Positions 1 through 13,575 of a DNA stretch of 64,000 nucleotides are shown here, piece by piece; position 1 is the stretch's first letter, and each line of letters starts with the position of its first letter. A program made the translations under genes and the position numbers. The stretch comes from Gambelia wislizenii (taxonomy: Eukaryota > Chordata > Lepidosauria > Squamata > Crotaphytidae): the NCBI GenBank assembly GCA_030847615.1, contig JAUMIR010000003.1, positions 54,235,001 through 54,299,000 of the forward strand, given 5' to 3'. Under the pieces are notes generated by a model. The model searched no databases and was not told the DNA's origin. It saw only the letters and a list, made by a program, of their open reading frames with translations.

Positions 1-2044
1 CCGGAAGAGAAAGGAATTTTGCAGCGAAAATCCACTGAATGTAGCCATGTTCTTTTCACAGACTTCAATAGGCTTTAGGCCAACCCTATAACCTGAGTTG
101 TCTTTTGTGTAAACATGCAAAAAGAAATCCCATTGACAGTTCTTATTTCCCTCTCTTCCCTTTGGCCTCCCTGCTCCCATAGAACGATCTAATGGAACGC
201 AATAGATTATAAAGGGCAGGGCTGTAACATAATGCTTACAGTATTTCGTAGCAGCTGTAAATTAGAAAACTCTGTTGTTCATGTCATGCTAGCATTTTAC
301 ATTGATAGATGGCTTTCCAGTTTTCCCTGCTACTGGTGACACAGATTGACACAATGAGTATTGATTTATTCCCTCCCTCCCTCCTTTGAATTTACAAGTA
401 TCACTTGGCAATAACTCTAATATTATCTTTAGCTGGTGTTAACTGCTACAGATCTATAAGTGGATCCAGCTACCGTAGACTCTTTTTAAGCTAAAATGCA
501 CTTTCATGTATGAACTTCAATGGTTATGACAGAATTCATTAAAGGGCAGGCTGAAGAGTCTAGCATCCATTTTCACAATCACATTTAGGGCCGTTAGCAT
601 GCCTACTCAGAAGGAAGTCCCACTCTTCAGTGGTGCTAACTTCCAGGAAAGTGCACAGAGGATTGCAGCCTTAACAGTTCATTGTTAGGAAGTCCCTGAA
701 AGTTACATGATAACCTTATTCCAATTTTTACATTGAGCCTGGACTCAATGTGTCTGTGTCTCCCCCCACCCCTTTGAACCTTAATTTAGCAGAACGGTGC
801 TTCTTTTACAAAAAGGAGAGACAGAAAAGGGCACAGCAGTTGCTTTCTCTTCTGTATCATGTGATTAACATAATCTCATTTAACTTCCCCCACCCCAAGC
901 TCTTAGGGGCCACTTCCACTGTTCTTTTCTTTTATGATATGTTCATCACACTCCCATCGCAACACTGCAGAGTAATACAGAATCAAATTCATTCTTAATC
1001 GAGGCTTCAGTTTTGGATTCAGCTGAGTGACACCCCCCCCCCCATGTGTGAGTTAGGCAGTATAGATTTCTGAGGCATGGCCTGTTTCTTTATTATTGAA
1101 ATTACAGTTCTTGGAGAATATGAAATATCGAGACATGCTGAAGATCCAGAGATCATTTCAGTATGGTGCCTACTTCTGATGTATGTCATCCTTCAGCATT
1201 GAAGAACAAAGCCTTAGCCATTGCTGTGGATTAAAAATGGACATCCATTATTCTGTGTCACTTTTCATATGCTCCATAGATAGGGTGAACCTCTGCCAAG
1301 GCCGTGCACATAAAAAATATTTGGTGACAGCCAGTCATTTCTTCTATAGTTGGTCTTAAGCTGAAGATGGTTAAACAGGTGAAATGCCTGGGGCTGGCCA
1401 TGAAGAGCAGCTGTGGAGAATACAGAAGGACAGTAAACTGGCTCAGTGTAATAGCTCAGCACGGCCAGGTCCTTTGGTCTTGAGTTGTTCCACTCAAGCC
1501 TGAGACCAGCTTTCATTATTTTCCTCCATGTACTGAGGTTGAAGCAGCCAGAGGCAGCCCTCTGGGAGGGGAAAGCTAAAAGTGACTTTTCCATGCTCTA
1601 GAATTGTGGATGTGGAATATCCTGGTTCATCTCTGCTATAAATGCCTTCTGTGACAAGAAATGCCTTCTTCTAATTCCCTCATTTCTCCTGTTCCTCCCC
1701 ATTATTATAGGCATAATAACACTGGCCTATATTTAAACACAGTTGAGAGGGATACTGAACAAGGCAGAACAACATAAATAATCCTGTATTGAATTACATA
1801 ACTGGTCCAATGAATTCATTGTTGTCTACATGAACTGGCAACAGATGTCCTGGGGTTTGGACAAGAGAAGATATACTTGGAGACGATGGGAACTGAACCC
1901 AAGTTATGTTGCAAGCAAAGCACATGCTTGACATGGATCTGGGGGGGGGGATGCTTTTGGGGATAGCCATGATGGCTGCGGAATTTTGCTAGTCCCAAAA
2001 AAAAGAAAGTTTTTCAAGGGATGTTCTATCACTCAGTTATGTCA
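1..2044 (+). other. EPHA4 intron 2 (3' part), no gene seen
   Basis: This is non-coding intron sequence upstream of the exon. I saw no counterpart of the small EPHA4 exon 2, so it must lie outside the window. It holds a poly-C run at about 1031-1042 and a poly-G run at about 1941-1950. Just 5' of the latter (about 1880-1945) is a weak tRNA-like repeat end on the minus strand. I see nothing else of note. Confidence 0.7.
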
Positions 2045-2220
2045 TACAGCAGTCTGACACAACTTTATCCACCATACTCTTCCCTACTGAATCCTGGTCT
2101 TTGTAGTTTTGTGAGGCACTAGAGTTCTGTGATAGAAAAGGCTAAATACCTTACAAAACTACAAATATGAGTGTTCCATATGATAGAACTATGGTGGATA
2201 AAGTGGTGTCAAGTGCTGTA
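2045..2220. mobile_element. Palindromic (foldback) MITE-like element
   Basis: The two ends are inverted copies: TACAGCA...CTTTATCCACCAT on the left, and its reverse complement ending TGCTGTA on the right. Complementarity continues toward the centre around TTTGTAGTTTTGTGAGG. Short, non-coding palindromes like this are typical derivatives of DNA transposons. The central motif resembles the copy at 63643-63864, so the two may be related. The superfamily is not certain. Confidence 0.6.
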
Positions 2221-2611
2221 CAGGTATTTCCACAGTGTGGACAGGCCCTAGACCACTAATCCTATACATTTATCTGTGAGTATCTCATTAAACCCAATGG
2301 GTTTTACTTCTGAGTAGTCCTATATCTTTGCATTTTGCTCAAATGTCTGTGTACAGGAGATAATGCCTATTCAGGCTGCATACCTGTTCAGGTTCCTGTT
2401 TGGTTTTACAAAACTATTAGCAGACCTCTCTCTGTTTATGTCATATAGACCAACCAGGAAGATTGTTAGCAGATCTGCCCCCCCCCCGCCCCTCTCATTT
2501 GAAACAACCAATTTCCCTGAGATATTAAGCCAGGCTGGTTTAAAACATGTATTTGCTCTTAATACACAGCTCTATTTAGTTCAGGTATTCTAAATTTTCT
2601 GTGAGCCTTGA

Positions 2612-3547
<936 letters not shown>

Positions 3548-5395
3548 TAATGAGGAAGTCCAATGGTTGCAGGTGGCAGGGCTAAAGAGTGTGTAATACC
3601 GTCAGAATAAATGGCACTGCCACTGTCAGCAGAAGGGAGAACATTTCCCATCCAATGATAGATCAGAGCTGGCTTGTGCCATATTTAAATGACTGTGTAT
3701 GTCATTGCTTAAAGTGGCAGGACTTTTTCTCCCTCTTCAAAATAATAATGAAATTATTTCATATGTGTGCATGTGTAATGGTAAGACCAATTTATCTGGA
3801 ATAACAAATGCATCAACAGCAATCTGTTCTCTCCTTACTTGCACTTCTTTTTGTGATTCTTTTAGGCCCTTAAGCACTAACTCCTCAGTGTCTCATTTGA
3901 GAATTTTGGCACTAAATAATCCTTGAATACATGACATGTCTGCTTTTGTGAAATATTTTTATTTCTCAGAAAGTCTCTATTGTTTCCTTTACAAAGAAGT
4001 GTGCTAGGAGACCCTGAGAAATGCAAGAAGTCATCTGTATGCCCCCTCCTACTCCTATCCTTTTCAGAATTAGGGATTAAGGTTGGTATAAAAGGCCGCT
4101 TATCTGAGAGAAAAAGAAGGGGGGATTTAAATCTCCCTTGTGAGCCCTGTGATTTTTAGTTATACATTATCATGATTTTATAATCAATCTATTACTGATT
4201 ATGGACTTGATGACCCCTTTATGCACACGTTCATGATCAATCTTTAATGTCTTCTTTGACAAATGAATGGCTCTTTGTATGTATTGCTAAAATGGCAAGA
4301 CTGAATTAGGCCAACAATGCTTGGTCTGATTCATTAACTACACTTTCCTATGGCCAATTATTTAATCAATTTAGAATTATAGAAATGACAACAGGAGCAA
4401 ACATCAGACTGCCCCCCCCCCCGAAAAACAGGTGTGGAATGGCAGTGTGCCCCTACACCAATGGAATAGTCTACTGGAATTGCTTTATATGATCATTTAT
4501 GGGCAATGGGAAGTTCAGTATTATGCAGTGGCAGGAAGGCAGTTCTTCCTTCACAATCACAATTTCATGAGATATATGTCTGCCAGTGGGGGGTAAGGAG
4601 GTTTTTGCTTAGCTTATTGGCAACATAATTATGAAGATTTGGAGGGAGAATTGACAAATGAATAGCATAATGACAGGGCACCATGTCTAGAGTAAATTAT
4701 TCTGTCTCTTGGAATGGACAGGAGATGGAAACCTTTGCATGTCAAGAACAAACAAACTGTTTCCAACAGACAGATGTCAGGCTGAATGGATGTTTTTAGG
4801 AGACCGTCAGCATCATGGAGAGATTTTTAATTTTTACTATACAGTATTTTTCCTAGTTTGTAAAACAACAGTTTTGGAGAGCGTTCTCTTTATGTGGCTC
4901 AGATTATGGGGAAACAGTTGGTTGAGATTATTTTGCATTCTGCCAAAGGGGGTGTTAAGGCAGTATTGGCTAACCCTGATTGATGCAGAATTAAAACACT
5001 CCTCAAGTCATTGACTCATACATTATCTACTCTAATCAGATGACAAGCAGAGCATTGCATAGAAGTCACAACATGATGTTTTTGGGAGAAGGACACACAG
5101 TGTGGGCAGTGAGAAGGGGTAAAAAAAACCCAGCAAGTAGTTTGAAATCGATATCTTTAGAGAAAGTACCTGGAAATTCTCTCAAGCTTTACTGGACTTA
5201 AGAAACCTGATTATTCACCTCAGGTTAATGACAAATCCTGATGAGATCATATATAAAGTGAAGAAAGAACCCTTTTGTCTTTTGTGTCTCCCATATTAAA
5301 TCATCACATTAAAAAGTTCCTTGAAAAGAACATGAGGCAGTAAACACTCTTCAGCTGTGTGGGGAAAAAACCCAACAACAACAACAATAATATGA

Positions 5396-5562
5396 ATTTT
5401 TGAGGCATCTTAAAGACTAACTTGTTAACAGGGATAAAATTTTGTAGGTTGCAGCCAATTTCCTGAACTACAGCAAAGGTTTATGCCAGATAAAATTTGT
5501 TTATCTTTAAGATGACTTGCTTGTTTTTCTACAAAAGACTAATATGGGTACTCTGCTGGAAA
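5396..5562 (+). repeat. Dispersed reptile-type LINE/SINE tail, two inverted pieces
   Basis: The + strand piece (about 5480-5562: TTTATGCCAGATAAAATTTG, a TTTAAGATG motif, then ACTAATATGGGTACTCT) resembles the tail I recall as AAGCTTATGC-AAATAAA-TTGTTAGTCTTTAAGGTGCC in reptile LINEs and SINEs. The part before it carries the same motif on the opposite strand (CATCTTAAAGACTAAC). A second copy lies at about 16785-16885. The family name is uncertain. Confidence 0.45.
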
Positions 5563-7709
5563 TAGTTTAAGTCCTTTCATTAACTTTTGCTATTGGTTTC
5601 ATTATAAAATACTGTACCTTCCTTCCGGTCCCATGTTGAAACCAGACAACCACATGTACACCCACGCTGTTCCCAAAATTCAGGCTTTGCTAGGAATCAA
5701 TTATGTTTGTTTCAAATCCAAACTATATACCGTACCTTGATAGGGTGACAGTGAAGCGAATGAGCTAGGATCCAGACACTCTTTCAGAGTAATAGCTTGG
5801 TATCTGGATATCACTAGGTAAAATCACTTAAATGTGCCACTTAAAACTTTTGTAAAAAAATAAATCCAGAAAACTTCTCTTATCTCTGAATCCAAGGTCA
5901 TCTTCCTCCCTCTCTGCTCAGTTATTCAATGTGTCTTTATATTTGGTTTTTCTTTTCTTTTTTTAAAAACACCTTTACTTTGAGTTACTGGGCAGGGTTG
6001 GGAGGGAAGTGTTGTCATGGTCCTGGAAGACTGGGATCAGAGAAGAAAGCCATCTCAAGTCCACAAAAGTTTAGAAAAGGACACCAGTGACCTGTGGAGT
6101 GGAGGTTTGTGAACAGAGTCCACCCCAATTGTTTTTCCAGCACACTGGCTGTGGCAGGACAAATGCACGAGGAGGTCAAAGGTCATTTGCTTCCTCATCC
6201 ATCTTCTTCTTGTGATCCCGAGGTCAGAGTTAAGATTGATTAAGATCTTAAAAGCTTGACAAGGTTTGTTGGGCAAAAATGGGCAAGGCGGAGGAGGATG
6301 GAGCAGAGGGTGTCCCTGTTGTTCTGAGATCTAACACTGCTCATCTGTTGGGGTCTTTCGAACCTTGGGGATGGGATGACATTTCCTCTTGGCTTGCTGT
6401 CCTCCCATGGTGTTTGCTGATTGAGTTTTTTTTTTTTTAAAGATATACGGTGTCTATTAGGGGATGTCTGGTCCCCCCCCCCAGCAGCTGCCAGTTCATT
6501 CAGCTTCTTGATCTTGAATAACATTTTCTGATACTCAGGTTCTTTTTTCTAAAGGTTCTCCCCACTTTACTCTTCTGCCTCTTTGCTGAAAAAAATGTGT
6601 GTTAAGTAACAGGAATGTGTGATTGGGGTTAACAGAAATTTGAACCTGCTGAGTGGCTGGACTGAAGGAAAATGATTCCGCTGAGACTTTGCAGTAGTCA
6701 CAAAAGACTAGAGAAGCAGAAAGCAGTCGGATTTTTGTTTAAAGAAAAACCTTTAGAAATAAAGGATTTTCAGACCTGAATAACTTTGCAATATATACGC
6801 TTTTCGAGTTGTCTAAATTTAACATAAGTGGTAAATGTTTAGAGACCTTTCCTTCTATTGGATGCTGGTTATATGAAGAGGATACACACTTGGTTTTCAA
6901 AACTATTTGCCAATAGCTTTGTATTCTAGAAAAAAAATGAATTGGGAATATTATTAATGAAACATGAAATCACTTTATCTTGGGAGACATATCTCAAGGC
7001 TAAGGTAATTAATTACCTAACACAAGGATGCTCTTTTGCTAAAATGTATTTTAAATTGTTTTGTTACAAATAGACTCAATGCGGTTTTGAATTTTGTTAG
7101 TTAATATCATTATCAAACTAAAAAAGATGTAGTATATAGAAAAAGCAAAGTAAATTGTAAATCAAGTAAGTAATAGAATTTTAGCCCACTATAATTGTCG
7201 TGATGCTATCTGTGCAAGTGGAAAGTTAAATTTTATGTATGCTGTTATGATGTTAGTGCATCATAAAATCAGATTTTTTTTATTACAATTTGCATAACAG
7301 TCCCAAGTGTTCAGAATTTCACAGTTTTACCCCCTTTTTAGGTTATTCAATTCAATTCAAGCTATTCAGCAGAAAAATCCACCAGGTTTAATATGGCTTT
7401 GGAAACACCTTCTTGTTGCCATTTTTGGCATTTTACTTCTACCTTTGGATTGTTAAGCTTCAATAATGCGTGTCAAACATCCAATTTTTTTTTCTGTATT
7501 TCAGTTATTTTTTCTTGCACCAGGAGAACAGAGTTTTTTTTTTAATTGTTCTTATACAGGAGCTTATCTAATCATTTTCCCTACTGAGTACATTCTTTAA
7601 AAATTTGGATACCTATTCTGTTTGCATGATAGCAATCCTAAACTGCAGTCCTTCCCATAATTATACAGCTGTAGCTTTTATTGAAATCAATAAGTGTTGG
7701 CCATGAGTA

Positions 7710-7900
7710 TTCTATTTATTTATTATGTACAAGCATTTATTAACCACTTACAGCTACCAATTTCAAAGTAATCTACACAAATCATAAAACATAATATAAA
7801 ACCTGTACATAAAATCAATATGCAGTATTTACTGGATAAATGGTAAATGTATAAAATGCATGATAGGCTAAACTGCACAGAAGAGCTTTCTTCACAGGAG
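7710..7900 (-). repeat. Probable LINE 3' tail, decayed
   Basis: TATTTATTTATTATG is followed by an AACCACTTACAG...AAACATAATATAAAAC string. Read on the minus strand this resembles the common ending of old L2-like elements in reptiles. It is degenerate and without coding capacity. Confidence 0.3.
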
Positions 7901-10883
7901 GGCTTGTATTCAATATACACCTAAAATTAAGGATTGTCAGTGCATGTTTTTTACTGTGTAGGAAATTATGCACGGTAAGTGCCACCACCCTAAATATCCA
8001 GGTCTGAATAAGGAATGATGGAATGGATCTTGTGTGCCTGTGTCACTACCAAGAGGGCTTCATGAGATGACCGCAAAGTCTCTCAGATAAACAGGTGCCA
8101 AGTAACACTGCAGATGAACCTTTAGATATATCCAGAAAAAGTTGATCAGTACAATTTGATTTGTAAACTAGATGCTACAATGTTGGGGTCTCTCTCTCTC
8201 TGCTCCATAACAGTGCATTGTTTTATGGTGCTGTCCTATACCTTTTATACCTTTTTCCCGCTAAAAAGCAAACTCCACTGAGGTCTTTGAAATAAGTCTC
8301 ATTAAAATCGGTAGGGTTTACATTTGCATAGTCAAGTATGAGACTGCAGCATAGTTACTGAAAAATAGTATGTGGGTGTGGAAAATTGTAAGTTTTTTTT
8401 TTTAACTTTTAGAAAGTAAAATTATGTAGAGATAAACTGATGTATGTGTTATAGGGATTTGTTACTGGACACCACTTCTTCCAATACAGCTAATTTCAGA
8501 TTCTCCACCAAAATATATTGTATTGGTCTTTTTTCCCCCTTTTTTTTACATGTGACCTGTAGTGAACTCTAGGCTGGCCTTATCTGAAGTTCTTGAAGAG
8601 CATGTGGGACTTTCCCATTTAGTGCTCAAAATCTAAAACAAACATTCTGACTTGTAGGATTGGTAATAGAAATACAGCTTGGCTGTTGCTGGGTTATTTG
8701 TCTGTGTCTAATAGTATGGTCCACTGATCTTAGATCTTTATTGTAGCTGTGACAATAGATGATAAAAGAAGACTTCAGCCATTGCTTACATCTTTTGAAT
8801 CTCTCTTTCTCTCATCCCTTCCTCGCTGGACTTTCAACTTCTGGGATCAAAATCTACTCTCATTGCATCTGATTAGGCTTCCTTCTTTTGATATGGTTTG
8901 TGGGAGCAGGTGAGGTCACATAGTTCCATGAGCTGGAAATAATTAACACTTCCATGACTAAATGGTCACTTTATGAATATGCAGGATGTGCTTCGCTCTC
9001 CCTGGGAAGCAAACATGTTGGTTTCGTTCTCATTTGCTCCCACCGGAGTCTGGAGAAATTTCCCCAGTGAATGGAGGATTGTCAGCTGTCTGGCCAGTTT
9101 GCCTTTTTGCATGCAGCAGATTCCTCATTTGCATATTTTGTATACACCCTCATGCAAAGTAGTCCACCCATTTCCCACTTTGACAAAGGAGATAAGCGCT
9201 TCCTTTGGAAGTCCTGAGGAGAAGCTCCTTCTATTTATTATGTAGATCCTAAAGTCTTGGATTTCATGCAAATCAATTCCATTTTGACTTAAGGTCTTTG
9301 TTTAAGAGATAGGGAGTGTAATATTTGCACAGCATTTCTCTTTGTGGCCAGTCCTTCCTCCCCATGAGTGTTGCTTTGATTGTCACTACATAATGCATCC
9401 CTCCCCCCACTTTGGGGCTTCTTTCCTTATGGGAAAGCACAGCCTACCAGTACATAGCACTCAGGTAGAAGTGTTCACACTTGGGGTTTGTGTGTGAATT
9501 GTGTCTCAAAATCTTGAAAATAAAAGTGATACTGGCTGCAATTCAACTTGGGTAAATGCTATCGTGGGAACACCTTGATTTCTCATCACAAATTAACACA
9601 AAGTTGTGCTCCACTGTGTCTCCCAAAAGAGAAATTTCTATTCTCTTGACTTTATTGAGCAGTCATAAATCAAACAGGATGAACAGTCATAAATCAAGTA
9701 GGATGCATAGGGAGCTGAAATTGTAGAGCACCTGATCATAATATATGATCAGATTAAATGAAATTACTTTGTTTACCAAAAAGAGTAAAACATCTCAAAA
9801 AAGAAATAATAGCACTTTGTCTGTTGTAGTATAAATGAACAACTGTATTGTATGTTAAGAGTTCCTATCTCCACTGTCGGTCTGTTGCCTGTAATAGTGT
9901 ATGACCGAGTATTGGTACAGTTTCCAAAATACAAGCTTGCTTGGGACAGGTTGGCTGAAAGGTTTATTGATTACATGAAAGCACAGGTAGCACATATGCA
10001 GCACACATTCCCTTCATTTCCCCCCCTAAAACGCCAAAGGATATGTACTGTTTTCATTTTTTGTGTTATAAATCAACAGACTGAAATTGGGACCTAATTC
10101 CATACTAGATCTATTTTCCCTAACAAACAGTAAAGGGCAGATTTTTTTGCCCCCTGTGAATATGCACACAAAGCTTTTTGATGTGCAATTAGCGTTTAAC
10201 TCAAAGTTAATTTCACAGAGCAGTAAACTGCAGAGTGTCAGGCCATGTGGCATAATTAAGCAGGGTTTAAAACAACAAAGAAACGTGCAGAGGCTCTAGC
10301 TCATTCCTGAGTAGGTTTGGAGGAAGTGAGAGAGACCCTTGGCTTCCAAGTATAATTGGAAAGGCTATTAGGATTAAATAATACTAAGAGGCATCTCTTG
10401 TTTGGCCTGTATTTTTGGTTTAGCCTCTCAGGAAAAGTCATTGTCTCCTGAGTCAAATGGACTCATGACAGTCACTTGTGTGAAACCTTATTCTCCTTTT
10501 CCCCACAAAGGCCTTTTCAGCTATCCCAGTGAGGTCATGAACACAATTTTAAGAATTTATTCATTATGTAATTACATTCTTTTAAATATTTATACCGTAT
10601 ACAGCTCAATATTTAAGGTTCCCTCTATCCCAGCCTAGAAATACAAAATACACTTTGAAAATAAAATTTCAAAGAGAATAAAGCTGAAACCTAAAGACAC
10701 TAAATAAATCAACAGAAAGTATTCAGAGCCTGGAGTGTTATATCATGTGGTGCTCCCAGGTTGATATTTGAAGGGTGATAGAGCCACAACTCAGAAGGCA
10801 TTGTGCAGCAATCCCACCACTTTCTCCTTTAAAAAGAAAATGAAAGAAGCCCCAAATCACAAGGTTTTACTTCCAAATTAGGT

Positions 10884-11026
10884 TTTGGAGTCTCCTTCTT
10901 TGGAGGTTTTTAAACAGAGGCTGGATGGCTATCTGTCGGGAATGATTTGACTGTGTATTCCTGCATGGCAAGGGGTTGAACTGCATGGCCTTGTGGTCTC
11001 TTCCAACTCTATGATTCTATGATTAT
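10884..11026 (+). mobile_element. CR1 LINE 3'-end fragment
   Basis: The sequence matches the end of the CR1 element at 31180-32392: GGAGTCTCCTTCTTTGGAGG, then a GAGGCTGGATGGCTATCTG-type stretch, TTCCAACTCTATGATTCTATGATT at the end, same strand. The terminal ATTCTATG repeat is the diagnostic CR1 3' end. Only about 140 bp is kept, as expected of the strong 5' truncation of CR1 copies. No coding sequence remains. Confidence 0.85.
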
Positions 11027-11740
11027 TGGATTCTTTAGGATCTCGTACCCTTTGAGATCTGATTACAGCATTGAAGTTTGCTAAGATGATCTGCATATAT
11101 TCTCTTCAGAAATATTAAAAGGCAAGTTCCTATCTAACCACTGGTCATCATTGACTGCTTCAGAGGTGCTGGGATGTGTCTTCTTGCAAGCTGTATCCAG
11201 AGGTCTTGGGACGTCCATGTTATTAATCCCAAATACCTAGGCCAAACACCAGAGCACTATCTGTGCTTGGACAGAGATGTTATTTTTCTGTTGCATTGCT
11301 TCATGAATCATGTGCCAAAGCACTTATACTTGCACGGAAACCATTTACTTCCCTGTTTATTCATGCTGCCATCATCATCTCCTCCACCTTTGGCCTTCCT
11401 TATGGCAATTTGAAACTGTAAGCAGGAACAACCCAAGACAATTTGCCTCTGAAGCGAAGGAGATGGTCCTCTCCCATTCCATTTACTGATGCTGACCAGA
11501 CAGGAAGCTGACAGTGACAGGACAATTTCTTCCACTGCACTTGAGGGAAGTAGGGTAGATTAGAGGGGTGCAGGACAGGTGGTGTGGCATATATCTAGCT
11601 CATTCTTCCAACATTTCCCTTCTCCCCTAGCATTTGCTGTATGAGGCAGCTGCCTGCCTGCCTAATGGTGGAGCTGACTCTGACTGTAAGGCATGCATTT
11701 ATCTTCTCTGCGGTGTTTTATAAAGAGTGACCCAAAGGTA

Positions 11741-12431
11741 TAAAGTTATCCCTTCACATTCATGGTGGTTAGGGGCGGAGCACCACTGCAAAAGTGAAAA
11801 AAATGCAAATGAGTTAAGCCCCACCCCAATATGCATACTACACTTAGAGTATTGTAGACTCCTCTCTGGCCAACAGGACTGCCAATACTGGCCACCGTGG
11901 TAGCAACACCTGCCCCTCACCCACATTTGCCTCCCTTCCAGCTGTCCCTCCCTCTGCCCTGCCAACAACACAACTCCAGCTTGCTTTCTTACCTTGTGCC
12001 AAAACAGTGCTGCCCATCTAAAACAGTAAGGTTTAAAGAAACAGGCAGTGATGTTTTGGTGCAAGGTAAGAAAGCAAGAATGGAGTGTTTTGTTGCCAGG
12101 ACAAGAGGGAGGTAGAGCTGGGAGGGAGGTGAGTGTAGGTGAGCAGCATGATTTGTGTGGGTGTGGGTGTGGGTGTGGGTGTGGGTATGGGGTGTCGCTA
12201 GGCTTGCAACTTTTAGCTTCAGTTTGGGAAAGGAGCAACCTTAGTGTTTTAAGTGGGCAGTGCTGTTTTGGTGCAAGGTAAGAAAGCAAGATGGAATTGT
12301 GTTGTTGGCAGGACAGGAGGAGAGGGGAGGAGGGTGGGGACTTGGAGTTTGAGCTAGTTGAGCAGCAGCTACAAACTGCAAATATGCAAAACTGCGAATG
12401 TGAAACGTGTGAATGTGAAGGGACGACTGTA
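11741..12431. mobile_element. TA-flanked DNA transposon derivative (pogo/Tigger-like ends), non-autonomous
   Basis: The left end is TA|AAGTTATCCCTTCACATTC. The right end, reversed, is TA|CAGTCGTCCCTTCACATTC. That gives about 20-bp terminal inverted repeats flanked by TA, as in Tc1/mariner-pogo elements. The interior is repetitive: a block around 11970-12020 (GCTTTCTTACCTTGTGCCAA) occurs inverted at about 12053-12075 and again at about 12268-12290. A G-rich GTGTGG array sits at 12159-12192. An open frame spans most of the element on the minus strand, but its composition looks like a by-product of the repeats. No transposase is visible. Confidence 0.65.
12159..12192 (+). repeat. GTGTGG tandem array with six G-runs
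   Basis: Runs of three or four G lie at 12159, 12165, 12171, 12177, 12183 and 12189, separated by three-base TGT or TAT spacers. This fits the canonical intramolecular G-quadruplex pattern. It sits inside the DNA-element derivative. Confidence 0.8.
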
Positions 12432-13122
12432 ATGTGTTCTGTAAATAATTGTGGATTAATAATCATGTTCTAGAGCAGAGTGGGGATTGTAAACAAGTTT
12501 GAGAGAGGAACTCTTCCCTTCCTATCCACCTCAGAATGTATCTTGAGGATTCCTGCCTCCAATTCAAAAGATGCTTCTTGCCTGATCCCAAAGCCTTGAA
12601 CCTGTCAAGGAGGTATGCGACACATCCTAATATGCTATAATCTTAATGTTGTCATTCAGAACTTTATGTTCCTGCCATACACCCTATATCCCTCACCAGT
12701 TTCCCAGTCTCAGAATTTTGTTGGTTTTGGCCACAGCATTTCTGTGGCCTTGCTGCAGTATCTACCACTCCCAGCTAATTGGGTTCAGGCTGTGATAGAA
12801 ACAATGCCAGAGATGCTGTGGTTCTCACACATGCAGTGGAAAACAGCTATTGGGTGCAAAGATCTGAGTGGAATCTGGTTTCATATGTGGGTGTACGGGA
12901 CACTAACGTTGATGGAAGAGTGTTATGAATCCTTTCAATTGGAGAGCAATGAATTCTTTGCTCTCCTGAAAGACCTCAAAAGTAAGCTGTGTAATCTTGG
13001 AGCATCTTCCCCACATTACTGTTGGGGTTCTGTATAAATACTGGAGACCAATAGAGCTGCTTGTGTTAGGAAAGTCAGAAAAAAATGGGGGGGGGGGAGA
13101 TAGTTCCATACTTCCAAGGGAG

Positions 13123-13146
13123 ATCGATGATGATGATGATGATTAT
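13123..13146. repeat. (GAT)n microsatellite
   Basis: Tandem GAT units (GATGATGATGATGATGATTATGA). It lies just downstream of a G-run at about 13088. Confidence 0.8.
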
Positions 13147-13241
13147 GACTATTGCTTGTTTTATTACTGTCTCTTCTTGTTCCCTAAACTGGGATCCAAG
13201 ATAGTTCACAAAAAGATTGTCTAAAAAATACAAATTAATAC

Positions 13242-13575
13242 AGCCTTCATGGTGTTATCTCCCAGATTCTGGAACACTCTCCTCCAGGAGGCTTGGCTGT
13301 CCCTTTCTTTGTTCTTCTGCCAGCAGGAAGAGACATTAAAAAAAATCAAGACAAATTTTTAGTGATTAGCTGATTGTCGCAGAAGAGCTGCAATACATAC
13401 TTTTATTTTCATTTTTTATGTTTTAAAGGCTTTAAAACTGTTTTAAATTAGTGACATTTTTTCAACAATATAGTTTTTAAAAACTTTTTTACTGTAACCA
13501 TTGCTTTCTTATTTTAATCTGTGTTGCAAGTCACCTTGGCCCATGTTGAGAGAAAGGTGGGATATAAAGAAAAAA
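13242..13575 (+). mobile_element. L2 LINE 3'-end fragment
   Basis: The first part decodes, with breaks, to the C-terminal tail typical of L2 ORF2 (phenylalanine-rich, W-N-T-L-type segment after TCTCCCAGATTCTGGAAC). It then passes into a 3' UTR ending in CACCTTGGCCCATGTTGAG and GAAAGGTGGGATATAAAG. That ending recurs at 34885-34960. It is an old, decayed copy with no intact frame. Confidence 0.65.

Noticed and set aside
11699..12466. 255-codon open frame on the minus strand
   Set aside because: It spans a TA-flanked repeat almost end to end, has a low-complexity proline/histidine stretch from the GTGTGG array, and has comparable open frames on the other strand. No domain is visible.
12615..13037. 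140-codon open frame on the plus strand
   Set aside because: No similarity that I recognise, no splice or promoter context, and an overlapping open frame on the other strand. Treated as chance.
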